In this document: positions 1-9,900 of the stretch, in pieces
Layout: each line of letters begins with the position of its first letter
Position numbering within the stretch: position 1 is the first letter of the stretch
Program-made: the position numbers and the translations under genes
The notes under the pieces: model-generated
What the model was told of the DNA's origin: nothing
Databases searched by the model: none
Seen by the model: the letters and a program-made list of their open reading frames with translations, nothing else
Source: Branchiostoma floridae
Lineage: Eukaryota; Chordata; Leptocardii; Amphioxiformes; Branchiostomatidae
NCBI RefSeq assembly: GCF_000003815.2
Contig: NC_049993.1
Location: 5,305,997-5,360,449, forward strand
Direction: 5' to 3'
DNA length: 54,453 bases

Positions 1-297
1 TCTAAAAGGTCTTAGAGATATTTTGGAATTTTTTAGAGATATTAGAGATATTTTGGAATTTCTTAGAGATACTGAGAATTTTATTTTGAAATCTTGTGCA
101 GAGGTTTACAGGTAGTAGGAAGGTCTTAGAGATATTGTAGAAGGTTATGGAGATGCTGATGAAGGTCACAGAAACAGACACGTGAAAACATGCCCTTTAG
201 AGCATATTTGACTTTGTGGAATTTTGTCTTAATTTTTCTGTTGCTTTGCCCAAACTGTACAATGTTGCATCTGGAATGTGCCCCCCTCCCACCCCAG
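1..297 (+). other. MCCC2 intron (partial), with imperfect tandem repeat at 1-80
   Basis: This is intron sequence upstream of the first visible MCCC2 exon. Positions 1-80 hold imperfect copies of a ~20-bp unit containing tagagatattttggaatt. The intron ends in a C/T-rich tract and an AG at 296-297. No coding exon was recognised here. Confidence 0.7.
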
Positions 298-379
298 GTT
301 ATCCCAGCAGACCAGTGCCTTCTACTCCAGTAGCAGAATGTGGGATGATGGGATAGTTCTCCCACAGGACTCTAGGAGG
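298..379 (+). CDS. MCCC2: MCCC2 penultimate exon
   Basis: 82 nt: one base completing the previous codon plus 27 codons, ending on a codon boundary. It carries the WDDGI motif, near the end of the carboxyltransferase domain. The acceptor follows ctcccaccccag and the donor is agg|gtcagt. Confidence 0.88.
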
Positions 380-938
380 GTCAGTGGATTTTTCTATTCA
401 ACATATAAGATTTTATTCAGACTCATTTCCCCATTAAATACACATACATTCATGCAATGTATACACATGTACAATATATACCATCAATATCCCAGACTGT
501 GCATAATAGAGGTACAAATTGTAGTTCCAGAATTATGCATTCATGTCATATCTGTCATATGTTTTAACATCCATCTTCTCTTGATATACATTGTAAGTAG
601 CTTAAACATTGCTTGCTTTGAAACAGTCGCCTTTCAACCTTCCTATCAATTATGTATGAAAGGTTGTGGCATAGTAGCTCACTCTGGCACAATCTGAATA
701 GAGACCTGCATAAGCTACCTTCAATAGTGGATGTTTAGAGTAATGACAGCAATAGTGAATCTAAAACCATAACTTGCTGTTGAAACATCCTTGACTTTGA
801 GATGAAAAGACAATGATTTGAACTTTTGTTGAACCTACTTTGTTACAGATACTGGGACAGTGCCTGAGAATAGTCCACAGCACACTGGATACAACAGATG
901 CAACAGAAAGGCGCAAGTTCGGGGTCTTCAGGATGTAA
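298..938 (+). CDS. MCCC2: Methylcrotonoyl-CoA carboxylase beta chain, last two exons (gene partial at 5' end)
   Basis: MCCC2 is the carboxyltransferase subunit of mitochondrial 3-methylcrotonyl-CoA carboxylase, the biotin enzyme of leucine breakdown in the matrix. Two coding exons are visible: 298-379 (enters with one base finishing a codon, then 27 codons) and 849-938 (29 codons plus TAA). The first reads ...FYSSSRMWDDGIVLPQDSRR, which matches the near-invariant YYSSAR-WDDGI-DP-DTRR tail of MCCC2. The second ends KFGVFRM-stop, matching the family's terminal FGIFRM. The splice sites are ag|g at 297, R|gtcagt at 379/380 and ttacag|at at 848, and the intron is phase 0. The stretch between the LG and FGVFRM motifs (residues 4-23 of the last exon) is poorly conserved and about five residues longer than in vertebrates. 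The upstream exons lie outside the window. Confidence 0.9.
380..848 (+). other. Last intron of MCCC2
   Basis: A 469-bp phase-0 intron with donor gtcagt and acceptor tactttgttacag. It is AT-rich and unique in appearance. The open frame running on from the upstream exon to 697 is read-through, not coding. Confidence 0.8.
849..938 (+). CDS. MCCC2: MCCC2 terminal coding exon
   Basis: 29 codons and TAA at 936-938, ending FGVFRM, the expected C terminus of this family. A second frame across the exon (gat act ggg ...) is open to a TAG at 990 but lacks the family match and is rejected. Confidence 0.88.
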   Translation: MLGQCLRIVHSTLDTTDATERRKFGVFRM

Positions 939-2295
939 ATAGAAAGTCTGTGCCCTTAACAATGCTGTACAATACCACGGGTACAGCTTAGAAGTGACTA
1001 TTTGCTTGCCTGTGAGTTTTGCTGGTTGAGATTGTAGAGATTGATTTGATGTTTATTTTGAGGCCTCAATTGAGTGGTTAAATGGATAAAAAATGATATA
1101 ATTGTTATGCTGTTGAGAAAGATATATGTAAATGTTAATGTTAAGAAGCCATGCCCCTTTTCAGCCTACATTTGCATTTTGATTTCCCATAATTTTATAG
1201 GGAAATTTTGCTTCATTGCTTTTCTTGATTCTACCATAATACATAAGGGGTTCTGAATTTAGTGTAAAGCATTGTGAGGATACCCCCCCCCCCCCCCCCG
1301 TGAACCCAGACACAGAGCCTCTAAGGTACACAGGAAAAAGCTTAAGTCCCCAACAATACTAGTATGATGTACAAATACTGCACAAGAATGATATCATTAT
1401 CAAGGTGAAAGCTGTGTATATCTTACAAGGTAGAAAGTTTATATTTTCACATTCACTTGCCTCTCTGACTGTTTGTTTCAGTCTTCTTGTGTTTGCAAAA
1501 ATGAAACAAAGATAAAAGAATCACCTTAAATAGCCCATGAAATAATGTACAGTCATTTTTCTGGTAGTTTGTCAGCTAGTATCATGTGTCAACCTTTCAT
1601 ACAACATGCAACATACCTCTGGTCACATAAGTATGTCTAAAACAACATGTTTTGCACAAAGAATGTTTTTGTTCTCTTCTAGAAGCAACAGGTGTCACAA
1701 TCATGGTAAACACTTAGTCTCTATGTGAATTTTTTAAAAGGCACTATTATCTTTATGAATTACAGATGCATATGTACATAGCTAATGTACTTAGACTATG
1801 TGCTCTGTTGAATTTTGGATGGAACTGGCTATTTGATTGTTTGACAAAAGTCATCTAACAATGCTCAATTTATGTCTTATTATGGTATGTGATAACAGAG
1901 ACTAAGGTAGTACAAACACTTTGTGCAAGTTCCTTGACTGATACTGAACACAAGTAAAAAGAACTAAACAGACTAGTAAGTGTATCTGTATTTGAAGCCT
2001 TTGTGTCCTGTGAGTTTGTGCTGAATGTTACTTTCACCCTGGAGTTTGTAAGATGTTTTGTGAGAACAGGGTTATTTTTTTTAAATCTATGTGTTGAAAT
2101 GATATTATTTTAGTCAGATTTACTTTTGCTGTACCACAGGATCAAGGCTATTCTATTATTTTCTAGTTTACTTTCTGTTCGTTTACAATATTAATTGCGT
2201 TTGTTTGAATAGTTTTGTACCTCAAGGGCACATGGAAATTTGCCAAGCTAGTGGCATGCGTTTCCCCAGATTAAATAAAGAATTCTAAAAATAGA
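939..2295 (+). other. MCCC2: 3' UTR of MCCC2 with polyadenylation signal
   Basis: AT-rich, mostly unique sequence without inverted repeats follows the stop codon. The first canonical AATAAA on this strand is at 2274-2279, so a UTR of about 1.35 kb is likely. A run of 17 C lies at 1283-1299. The extent is inferred; only the signal and the absence of other coding exons are seen. Confidence 0.55.
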
Positions 2296-2559
2296 AAGAA
2301 ATGTAACATGGCGTAGGCTGTGACAGTGTAGTTGTATTACATAAGAAACGTCCTTGGCCCAGGACGATGGATGAAAACCCAGGCTAACACGGCTTAGGTG
2401 TTAGCTGTGAGGTTATACTTTTGGCGTTTTGTTTGTATTGTACGTATCTTCTAACCAATGTAACCCACCTTGTGGGTACTTGATATGTACAGGTAGTGTT
2501 CAAGTGACTGATTGATTTGACTCATTGCATACCGGGGCGTGCCCCTCAGTCCCAGTCAG
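2296..2559. other. Short intergenic spacer
   Basis: Sequence after the MCCC2 poly(A) site. The stretch near 2460-2520 (tgtgggtacttgatatgtac, then gattgattt) resembles the ends of amphioxus-type LINE tails, but no poly(A) motif follows. No gene is seen. Confidence 0.3.
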
Positions 2560-3102
2560 TAAGGTACGATAATTAACGCGCTTGGGGCGTGGTTACCCTC
2601 TGACTACCCTTAACCATACACGTATGCAACGTAGAGCGAATTGCACGCGTAACGTTTTGCTGCTGCAAAGAGGCTATGTTACACTCCTTTGTCTGCGTAG
2701 GAGACGTCTTGCTGACCAACTTTCTTTCACACACAAATCTTCCTCTGCGAATATCCACCGATGGGAAAAACGGGACCAGAAAACATTACGATAGTAATTC
2801 CCAATGTTTGTTTGAAGATTTGGAAAGTATGCGACAAGCGTCCTTTTTGGAGATGTCTGTGGTACGAGGCTAGCATGGCGTACGTGCACGTTGTGCTGCT
2901 GGGATTGCCGCCTAATGATCATATACGCGCGCTGACGTCACAGACAGACCTTTTCGACAGGAGCGGACGACTACAAAACGACGTCTGTGTAGCCAGCCGG
3001 CGGTGGAGCCAGGCGCACGGATTTGATAGGGATATCACAAGCATAACCATCGACTAATCAGTGTGCTGGTGGACGCACAACAAGCAAAGGTGACAAAATA
3101 AG
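2560..3102 (+). promoter_or_regulatory. CpG-rich candidate promoter and untranslated first exon of the channel gene
   Basis: This block is visibly richer in CG dinucleotides than its flanks and contains a perfect cAMP-response palindrome TGACGTCA at 2933-2940. A consensus splice donor (ataag|gtatgtga) lies at 3102/3103. The acceptor at 6733/6734, 41 nt before the channel gene's ATG, has no coding use, so an untranslated exon ending at 3102 joined to 6734 is a simple model. An ATG at 2878 opens 59 codons but shows no recognisable protein. This is inference from composition and splice motifs. Confidence 0.35.
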
Positions 3103-3691
3103 GTATGTGAGCACTCCTAGGTGTTGCGGGCTGTATTTTTTTTTTTCGATTTGCGAATCGGTCATGCATTTGAGCGTGTTTAATTGTGTTTGCGTGACAG
3201 GTAACAGGTAGACACGATCGCTTGGTTAAGGTTATCGTTTTCAAGAACGTGTCGGGAAAAGTGTGAAGCAGATCGATTTCAGGTTTAAGAAAGACCAGGC
3301 TGTATATATATCAGGTGGAGCGACACGAATGGTATTTTTGCGCGCGTGTGTCCTAGGTGATATTTTTGCGCCCTCCCCACATATTTCTATTCCATTTGCG
3401 CTAAAAAAAACTCATTTGTCAGCTGCGCTCAGATCTACCTGCTTGATTGAAAAGCTTTCAAGCACCGCATTACCAGTAATGGCTTTTGTAAAACAAAAGA
3501 AACAATCTGAATACTGATTTCTATCTTTTTATGTATATTTCATTTTTGCCATGGATCTCTCACTCTAAGATCATACTGCTAGTCCAATTGAAATGCCATT
3601 GCTTCTAAACCGGTATCCCGGAGAGTAATGTCAAGTTGTAGTTAGCTGTCATTAGTGTCGGTAAATGTCAGGTTTTTCATCCATTCCTTGT
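3103..3691. other. Gene-free stretch, probably leader intron
   Basis: Moderately CpG-rich to about 3520, then AT-rich. A run of T lies at 3135-3146. Open frames here are short and show no domain. Nothing else was recognised. Confidence 0.3.
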
Positions 3692-3897
3692 TAGGCTTAG
3701 GTCACATTTGAAAAAAGGGGCCCGGCCGGGCAGCTATCGGGAGCGTAAAAAATGATATAAAAGACATCAAAATACACAAAATGTCAAAATAAGATTCAAG
3801 GGCATAATTTGTGTATTTTTCTTGGTATACAATTTGATTTTTAGTGTCTTAGAACATCCCGGCCGGGCCCCGGCTTGGAAATGTGACTCAGGCCTTA
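3692..3897. mobile_element. MITE-like element with GGCCCGGCCGGG-bearing inverted ends
   Basis: About 206 bp. The left end (taggcttaggtcacatttg, then ggggcccggccggg) is matched in reverse complement by the right end (cccggccgggccccgg, then aaatgtgactcaggcctta). The inner ~110 bp are AT-rich. It encodes nothing. The open frames crossing it read through the inverted ends and are not genes. Confidence 0.65.
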
Positions 3898-4210
3898 GCT
3901 GGGATACGTGTGACCTTCTGCCATTCAAAGACACAGGTTGTTTTCCACCATACGGAGAGGCCACGGCTGTAAACAGTGGAATGTTGCTAAACAGGAAACC
4001 CGGTATCGCATATGGAGACATACATGTATTCCCTCCGCGCTACTACACTGGAGGCATCACGTAGCACTCGGTGTACATGACCTTGACTGACCCCTAGTCA
4101 TGTCTGCGGTCTAATTCCCACAGGAATACTATGGCTCCCATGGTGACTAAACGTAAATACGGAACTTATACGGACTTGTGTATACCATTGGCACTCGTGT
4201 GAGCGCTCCC
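3898..4210. other. Gene-free stretch
   Basis: About 310 bp of unique-looking sequence between two inverted-repeat elements. No gene or repeat structure was recognised. Confidence 0.4.
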
Positions 4211-4505
4211 TTAGGGTGGGTTCGAACACGTGTGTACATATTCCGTATGATGTCCTAATGGAATTCTAATAGCCTCCACCAGGTGCACGTCGCCGGAAAT
4301 AAAAGTAGTAGAAATTGATCAACTAAAGACACATAACATGCGGGATGAGTTAGCTGTCCAAGGAGCATGGTTTGCGATCAGCAGCTTTATAGTCCTTTGG
4401 CATGATATTCAATTTCTATTGTTTCCCGCGGAGCCTGGTAGAGGCTAAGAATTCCATACGGACCTCAAACGGTCTTGAATATACACGCATTTGTGATCCC
4501 ACCTT
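4211..4505. mobile_element. Foldback element, copy 1
   Basis: Starts ttagggtgggttcgaacacg and ends ...gtgatcccacctt. The ends are reverse complements with a family pattern of an AAAGGTGGGGTCACAC outer end, a TATATTCAAGTCCGT block and an inner CCTCTACCAGG block. The left half is more decayed than the right. It abuts copy 2 head to head and shares the centre base at about 4506. No ORF of note. Confidence 0.65.
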
Positions 4506-4824
4506 AAAGGTGGGGTCACACATGCGTATATATTCAAGACCGTTTGAGGTGCGTATGAAGTTCTTAGCCTCTACCAGGCTCCGCGGGACACGGGAAAAAT
4601 AGAACATATTGCACATGTATAAATACGTAGCATGCCACATGAGTTACCTGATCGAGAAGTATGGCTAGCGACCCAGCTAACTCGCCTGACATGTTACCTG
4701 CTTACGTTTGTCCAATTTCTATTATTTTTCCAACGACCTGTGGGGCCTGGTGGAGGTAAATACTCCCATGCGCACCTCATACGGACTTAAATATATACAC
4801 ACGTGTGACCCCACCTTTAAGCAA
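4506..4824. mobile_element. Foldback element, copy 2
   Basis: Same family as 4211-4505 and 8214-8528. It starts aaaggtggggtcacacatgc and ends cgtgtgaccccacctttaag. The centre holds gttacctgatcgagaagtatggctagcg, which occurs in reverse complement in the 8.3-kb copy. With copy 1 it forms a near-perfect palindrome at 4424-4588. Confidence 0.7.
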
Positions 4825-5074
4825 AGGGTGTCCCACACGGTTCAGAGATGTGTCACGTTCTAGACTACGTGAATCATCCCGTACCCCAGGTATTCACAGC
4901 ACTTCTGTCATTTTGAAGATGCGCACGTTGCAATTAAATCATACAGTCGAGTTGTCTCTATAACGTTAACGCGCCATGAAATGCGATATGAGGACATCTC
5001 ACGTTGCAGAGATGAACTCATGGCGGGTACTTAACGCCACTCGGTAAAGAACGTGAGCTGGTGCGTCAGCCACG
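4825..5074. other. Spacer with small inverted repeat
   Basis: A short imperfect inverted repeat (gttaacgcgccatga against tcatggcgggtacttaac) spans 4966-5034, directly upstream of the satellite array, and may be a decayed part of it. No gene. Confidence 0.35.
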
Positions 5075-6535
5075 TGAGGTTACTTAAGGGCACTTCATAC
5101 ATGGCTTACTGTCGACTACGTGCGTGGGATTTTAATAGGACGGTGTTTAATAAGGATATAGCTAATCTATGGGTATAGCAGAATGTTTCGCGGGAAAGGG
5201 GAAGATTTCCAGGGGATTTAGCGGGTACACAGCAGAGTCACGAGCACAGAGGGAGGCGTGAGGAGCTCGAGGGTGCTGCACGTGAGGTAAACCAATTAAA
5301 CACAATTAACTTGATCTTTGACACTTTTAACACAGCAAAATAAAAGTTAGTACTATTTCAGAAGTTTTCCAAATTCTGTAAGGTCGTAATACGAGCGATG
5401 TTTATGTGATGCAAGCGGTACGTGATCCCGCTGCTTGGATCAAATCCTGTAGATCCAGGGGGTGTGGGTTCGAGTCCCGCTAGGCATGACTGTTAAGGTT
5501 CCTTTTCATTCTATCGACCCGCGGCGCATGGCGCTGGTGCTAAACACGTGAGATTAGATGTCATTACTTCACACATGGTTTCCTGTCCTACGTGCGGTGC
5601 CTCTCAACGTACAGTACTACGTGCGCTATGAAAAGGATGCTGTCTAATAAGGATATAGCTAAGCTATGGGTATAACAGAATGGTTGGAGGCAATGGAGAA
5701 GATTTATAGGGATTTTAGCAGGTACACGGCAGAGTCACGAGCGTAGAGGGAGGCGTGGGGAGGGCGTGTGTAGCATACGCTAATGAATCGTGAAACCCCA
5801 ATTAAGGTGAGCAAAGTGGCCCTGCCACAGGAAAAGTTAGTACTACATCAGAACGTTGTTCAAACGCTCGAGCCATGTGCACGTTATTATGATGCAAGCG
5901 GTAAGATCTATATCCCGCTGCTTTAATAGATCAACTCCGTGGATCCAAGGGGCGAGGGTTCGAGTCCCGCTAGGTATGGCTGTTAGGGGATGGATTCGTT
6001 TTATCGACCCGTGGCATGGCGGCTGGTGCCGAACAAATGAAATTAAAAAGTAGTTGTCATCACCGTAAGGTAACGTCACACATGGGTTCCTATCGACTAC
6101 GTGCGGTGCCTCTCAGCGTGCGTGACCTATTGATAGGAGTCGCTCTTTAATAAGGAAATAGCTAATTTATATGAGTGTAGCAGAATGGTTCGCGCATGAA
6201 AGGGGAAGATTTACAGGGAACTTAGCGGATACACGGCAGAGTCACGACCACTGTGGAGGTGCGTGCACGTGAAGTAAACAAATTAATCTTGAAACCGCAA
6301 TTAACGTGATTTGTAACCCGTTTAGCAAAGCGGCCCTTCCACAGCAAAAGTTAAAACTGCATCCGAACGTTTTTCAATCGCTGGATTTTTGAAGGTCATA
6401 ATACGAGCAATGATCACGTGATGCAAGCGGTAAGCGATTCCCCTGCTTGGATCAGATCCGTGGATCCAGGGGGCGAGGGTTAGAGTCCCACTAGGCATGA
6501 CTGCCGGGGGCTGCATTCGTCGTATCGAATAGAAA
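5075..6535 (+). repeat. Tandem array of three ~500-bp units, each with a tRNA-like B box
   Basis: Units run at roughly 5075-5555, 5556-6060 and 6061-6535. The anchor taataaggatatagcta recurs near 5148, 5645 and 6148, a period of about 500 bp. Each unit ends with a tRNA-like 3' half: gatccagggggcgagggttcgagtcccgctaggca or variants at about 5450-5487, 5940-5977 and 6463-6498. The ggttcgagtcc core matches the Pol III B box, and the gtggatccaggggc part resembles a tRNA-Leu/Ser long variable arm. I find no A box or pairing 5' acceptor strand, so these are not tRNA genes. A SINE-derived satellite is the best reading. Confidence 0.7.
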
Positions 6536-6727
6536 CGTTAACAGTCCGTGGCTTGGCGGCTTGTGTTGATACTAAATCTTCTACTGTTATTGTCTTAGCA
6601 GGATATGATTCTTGTTTTGGTTGACATTGCATATATTTCATGTTTCTGTCAAATATTCTTTTGTTGTGACCTGTACCTGTAACTCCGTGGGTACATATGT
6701 ACAATAAAGTTCTTCATTCTTCATTAT
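6536..6727 (+). mobile_element. 3' tail of a non-LTR retrotransposon (LINE)
   Basis: Ends gtacatatgtacaataaagt, then (ttcttcattcttcatt). The tgtacaataaag plus short-repeat tail has the same plan as tails at 30.5 kb (+) and 40.2 kb (-). AATAAA is at 6703-6708. It abuts the splice acceptor of the channel gene's first coding exon. No coding remains are seen. Confidence 0.5.
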
Positions 6728-6733
6728 TTTCAG

Positions 6734-6774
6734 ATTGCGAGATAGGAGAGGGTTTCTGAGGAAAACCGTCCGAC
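6734..6774 (+). other. 5' UTR segment of channel gene
   Basis: 41 nt between an acceptor-like attattttcag (AG at 6732-6733) and the ATG at 6775. The ATG context is ccgacATGt. This ATG is chosen because the LRRC8-like match begins 14 residues later and no in-frame ATG precedes it after the acceptor. Confidence 0.5.
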
Positions 6775-6962
6775 ATGTCGTTTGTTGAGAAGCCCGTGGA
6801 AAGGGCCGTGGCCATCAAGGCCCTGAAGCCCTGGTGGGACGTCGCCATTGACTACATCCTCATCGGCTTCTTCGTGGTGGGGATCGTCTGCACGCTGAAG
6901 GCCATGATGGGACACGAGATCCTCTGCTTCCCGGACTTACAGGGCAACAACACTTACCAAGG
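6775..6962 (+). CDS. Channel gene exon 1: N-terminal helix, TM1, start of first extracellular loop
   Basis: Codes residues 1-62 plus two bases. Holds KPWWDV at 18-23, TM1, and C51. Donor caagg|gtgaga at 6963. High codon third-position GC contrasts with the surrounding intron. Confidence 0.88.
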
Positions 6963-9900
6963 GTGAGATCAACGTACTAGTCTCTACCAGACTCTGGCCT
7001 GTTGGAATAGAAATAGGGGACTTTGGCTAGAATAGGAATAGAAGCCCAGTAGGAGTTAATTGGACGTCTAGGAGTGAACTGACCGGCCGCGTGATAGCTG
7101 GATGGACTGCAAAAGACTGACTGAAATCCTATGGCAACTTATTTGTCCCTATTTGGTCAAATTCTTCTCTTTTTTCATCCAGCTGACACGTCTGCTCGGA
7201 GACTATCAACGAACGGTAGAGCCTTAGACGGAATAGATGTGAATGAGCAGGGATGAATGTAGCGAAATGGAATAGTGTTAATGGAGTCAGATCATCGAAT
7301 GGAGTGAGGAGTAGATGTAGATGACTTTACTGGACCGAAAGGACGGGGCTACCAAATGGAACAGACTGAATACAATATAGAATGGAAGGGCCTTGAATAA
7401 AGTGGTATAGCGAAGAATATATAGAAAAATGTAGTGTAGTGTAGTATGGTATGATATAGTATAGTATAGTGAATATCCTGGTGAATATGTAGTAGATATA
7501 TATATTATGTAGTAAATGTATATAGTAATAGTAAATGTATAGTAAATGTATATAGTAAATGTATATAGTAAATGTATAGTAAATGTATAGTAAATTTGTA
7601 GTAAATGTATTGTAAAGGTAGAGTAGAGCAGAGTAGAGTAGAGTAGAGCAGAACAGAGCAAAGAATAGAATGGAATACGACGTTTCTCTGTCTTTGATAT
7701 CACTTGACTTGCCGTTTTCTATAGGCAATCTTTGTTTTTCCTCCCGCTGTATATGCGATGCGCGCGTGTCATCCCTATCCTGCGCGCCCTCAACGTTAAC
7801 CCTGCCCCCAAACTCATTTTAATTGTCAAAGGTCAGGCGGTAGGTTTGTACTTAATGTAGTGTTGGCAAGTGCTGGTTAGCCCAACGTATTTTTGTTCCT
7901 AAAACAATTTTCCCTCTACTAACATGTCTACATTTTATCTATCTCTATGCGAACTTCTTGGGCTCTCACTTGCCTCTAGCGGGTAGGTCATTATTTTTAA
8001 ATAAGCGTTTTGCACTACATTTGCACCAGGCACATAGAATGAATAGCTTACCTTATTACTAAAAATGGCCTGTATAACACCTCATGCATTTCTTGATGAT
8101 AATGAAAGACCAACGTTTCCAACGGCAGCAATGCCCTCTAGCGGAACTGCCAACCAGCGAAAAGAATATTGACCCACTCTATCTTGACACGTGACTTACT
8201 TAACGACACGAGACTTAAGGTGGGGTCACACGTGCGTGTATATTTAAGTCCGTATGAGGCGCGCATGGGAGTATTTACCTCCACCAGGCCCCACAGGTCG
8301 CTGGAATAATAATAGAAATTGGACAAACGTAACAGGTAACATGTCAGACGAGTTAGCTGGGTCGCTAACCATACTTCTCGATCAGCTAACTCATCTGGCA
8401 TGTCATGTATCTATATTTGTTCAATTTGTACTATTTTTTACGCGACCTGTGGAACCTGGTAGAGACTAAGAGCTTCATACGCACCTCAAACGGACTTGAA
8501 TATATACGCATGTGTGACCCCACCTTTAAACAAGGTGCTTGCGCTGAAGTTTTGACTGTGTAACTCATTTCTGGTACCGTGACCTGAAAAGTACGTTTCT
8601 CGCGCAGTGGACTAAATGTACCGTGCGGTCTGTGGTGTCCTCTGTCTCTGTCCAGAAATGCTTGATAGTTGACCTTTTATCCGAATGAAATCCTGTCCAC
8701 AGTTTCGTCTCGCGGGAAGAGGCTATCCAGTACTACAGCGTGCCCATGAGTGACTTCGTGCGGTCCTCCTGCCACGCCACCCTGCCCATCTACCTACAGT
8801 ACTTCCTCTACATCGTGCTGGTGGAGAAACTCTCCATGTTCGTTATCAACACGTTCTGGCTCAACTTCCCGCACATCAGTAAGTGGACATCAGTATGTGT
8901 TTTATATTACTTTCCAAGCAGAGGTTAGGCTCCGGCTTTACGTTATTTTGCGTTTTTATCGAGATTTCTCTCGTGAAACATGAAGAAAACAGTACAAAAT
9001 AGAAAGCCCGATAAAAACGCATAAAAAACAGCCGGAGCCTAACGTCTGCTTGGTGAGTAGTTATTTAAGGCGGCCCACCACGACCAACGCCACTAGCCTG
9101 GGTACCATCCTCCGTAGTAAAATGTGACAGCGGGATCACTCTTTTCGATTGCTTACGACGGAGATTGCAAGGGAATTGAGTCAGTGGTTACACCGGAGGA
9201 TGTTACCCAGGCTATTTCATCATCATAACAGTCCTTTTCGTCCTGACGGACGCTCTGTTCACCGCCGATGGGCTATCCAGGCTACAATGTTACCAAATGT
9301 TGAATCGAATCTTCAGCAGCTAACTTTCTATGATCGGCACGTCAGGGTTGGTCAAAGGCAATTGGACACAGAGACGTTTGACACACTATTCGATGCTCCT
9401 GACACGAGCATGTTGTTTTCCCTAGTTTCCGGGGTGATCCGTTTCTACACGCTGGTGCTGGAGACTTCTCACCTCCGTCCGGCCATCGACCTGCGTATCC
9501 GTGAGTTCCAGCGGCAGGACGAGGTACTGCAGGAGGCCGAGAGCCCGCGCGACAACAACCCGCATAGCACCTCTGCTCCGGAGGTGAGTTATAGCTTGAG
9601 GAAAATCCGTCTTTCATGGTTTTCCTTCCTCTCATTCCATCTTTTGTCTCCTACGATGTGACCCTAGAAGTAGCCTGGAGTCCAGCCATGTTCGCGGGGT
9701 AGCGACCGTCGGGAGCCGGAGTAATATATAACAAGGCTGGACTCCAGGCTACACAAGAAGTCCCTTTCTAAACCGCGCCTCACAGTTTAACTGCAACAGA
9801 GGAGTGAGGTTCTCTTTCAGTCGTCTTGTGGGTTCTTGTGAGCTTTTTACCAGTCACCTTGTAATCGTGCTGCGGGTTTTATCAGTACTGTTGCTTTCAA

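Larger units (their letters stand above)
6963..8702 (+). other. Channel gene intron 1
   Basis: 1740 bp. Besides the repeats listed separately (7420-7660 and 8214-8528), it holds agtctctaccagactc at 6980-6995, a motif repeated after the assembly gap at the right end of the window. The remainder is unremarkable. Confidence 0.7.

Noticed and set aside
849-990. Longer frame (DTGTVPENSPQH...) through the last MCCC2 exon to a TAG at 990
   Set aside because: It looks coding but has no family match. The alternative frame ends FGVFRM and joins the WDDGI exon at phase 0.
5390-6500. tRNA genes at the three B-box sites
   Set aside because: No A box and no 5' acceptor strand complementary to gctaggca; the anticodon stem cannot be placed. 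Called SINE-like remnants instead.
7287-7728. Two overlapping minus-strand ORFs of 133-138 codons
   Set aside because: They translate a short tandem repeat (YIYYTFTI-like).
9149-9425. Upstream extension of channel exon 3 to an ATG at 9149
   Set aside because: It crosses a foldback element and has no LRRC8 similarity; the acceptor at 9425 keeps frame with exon 2.
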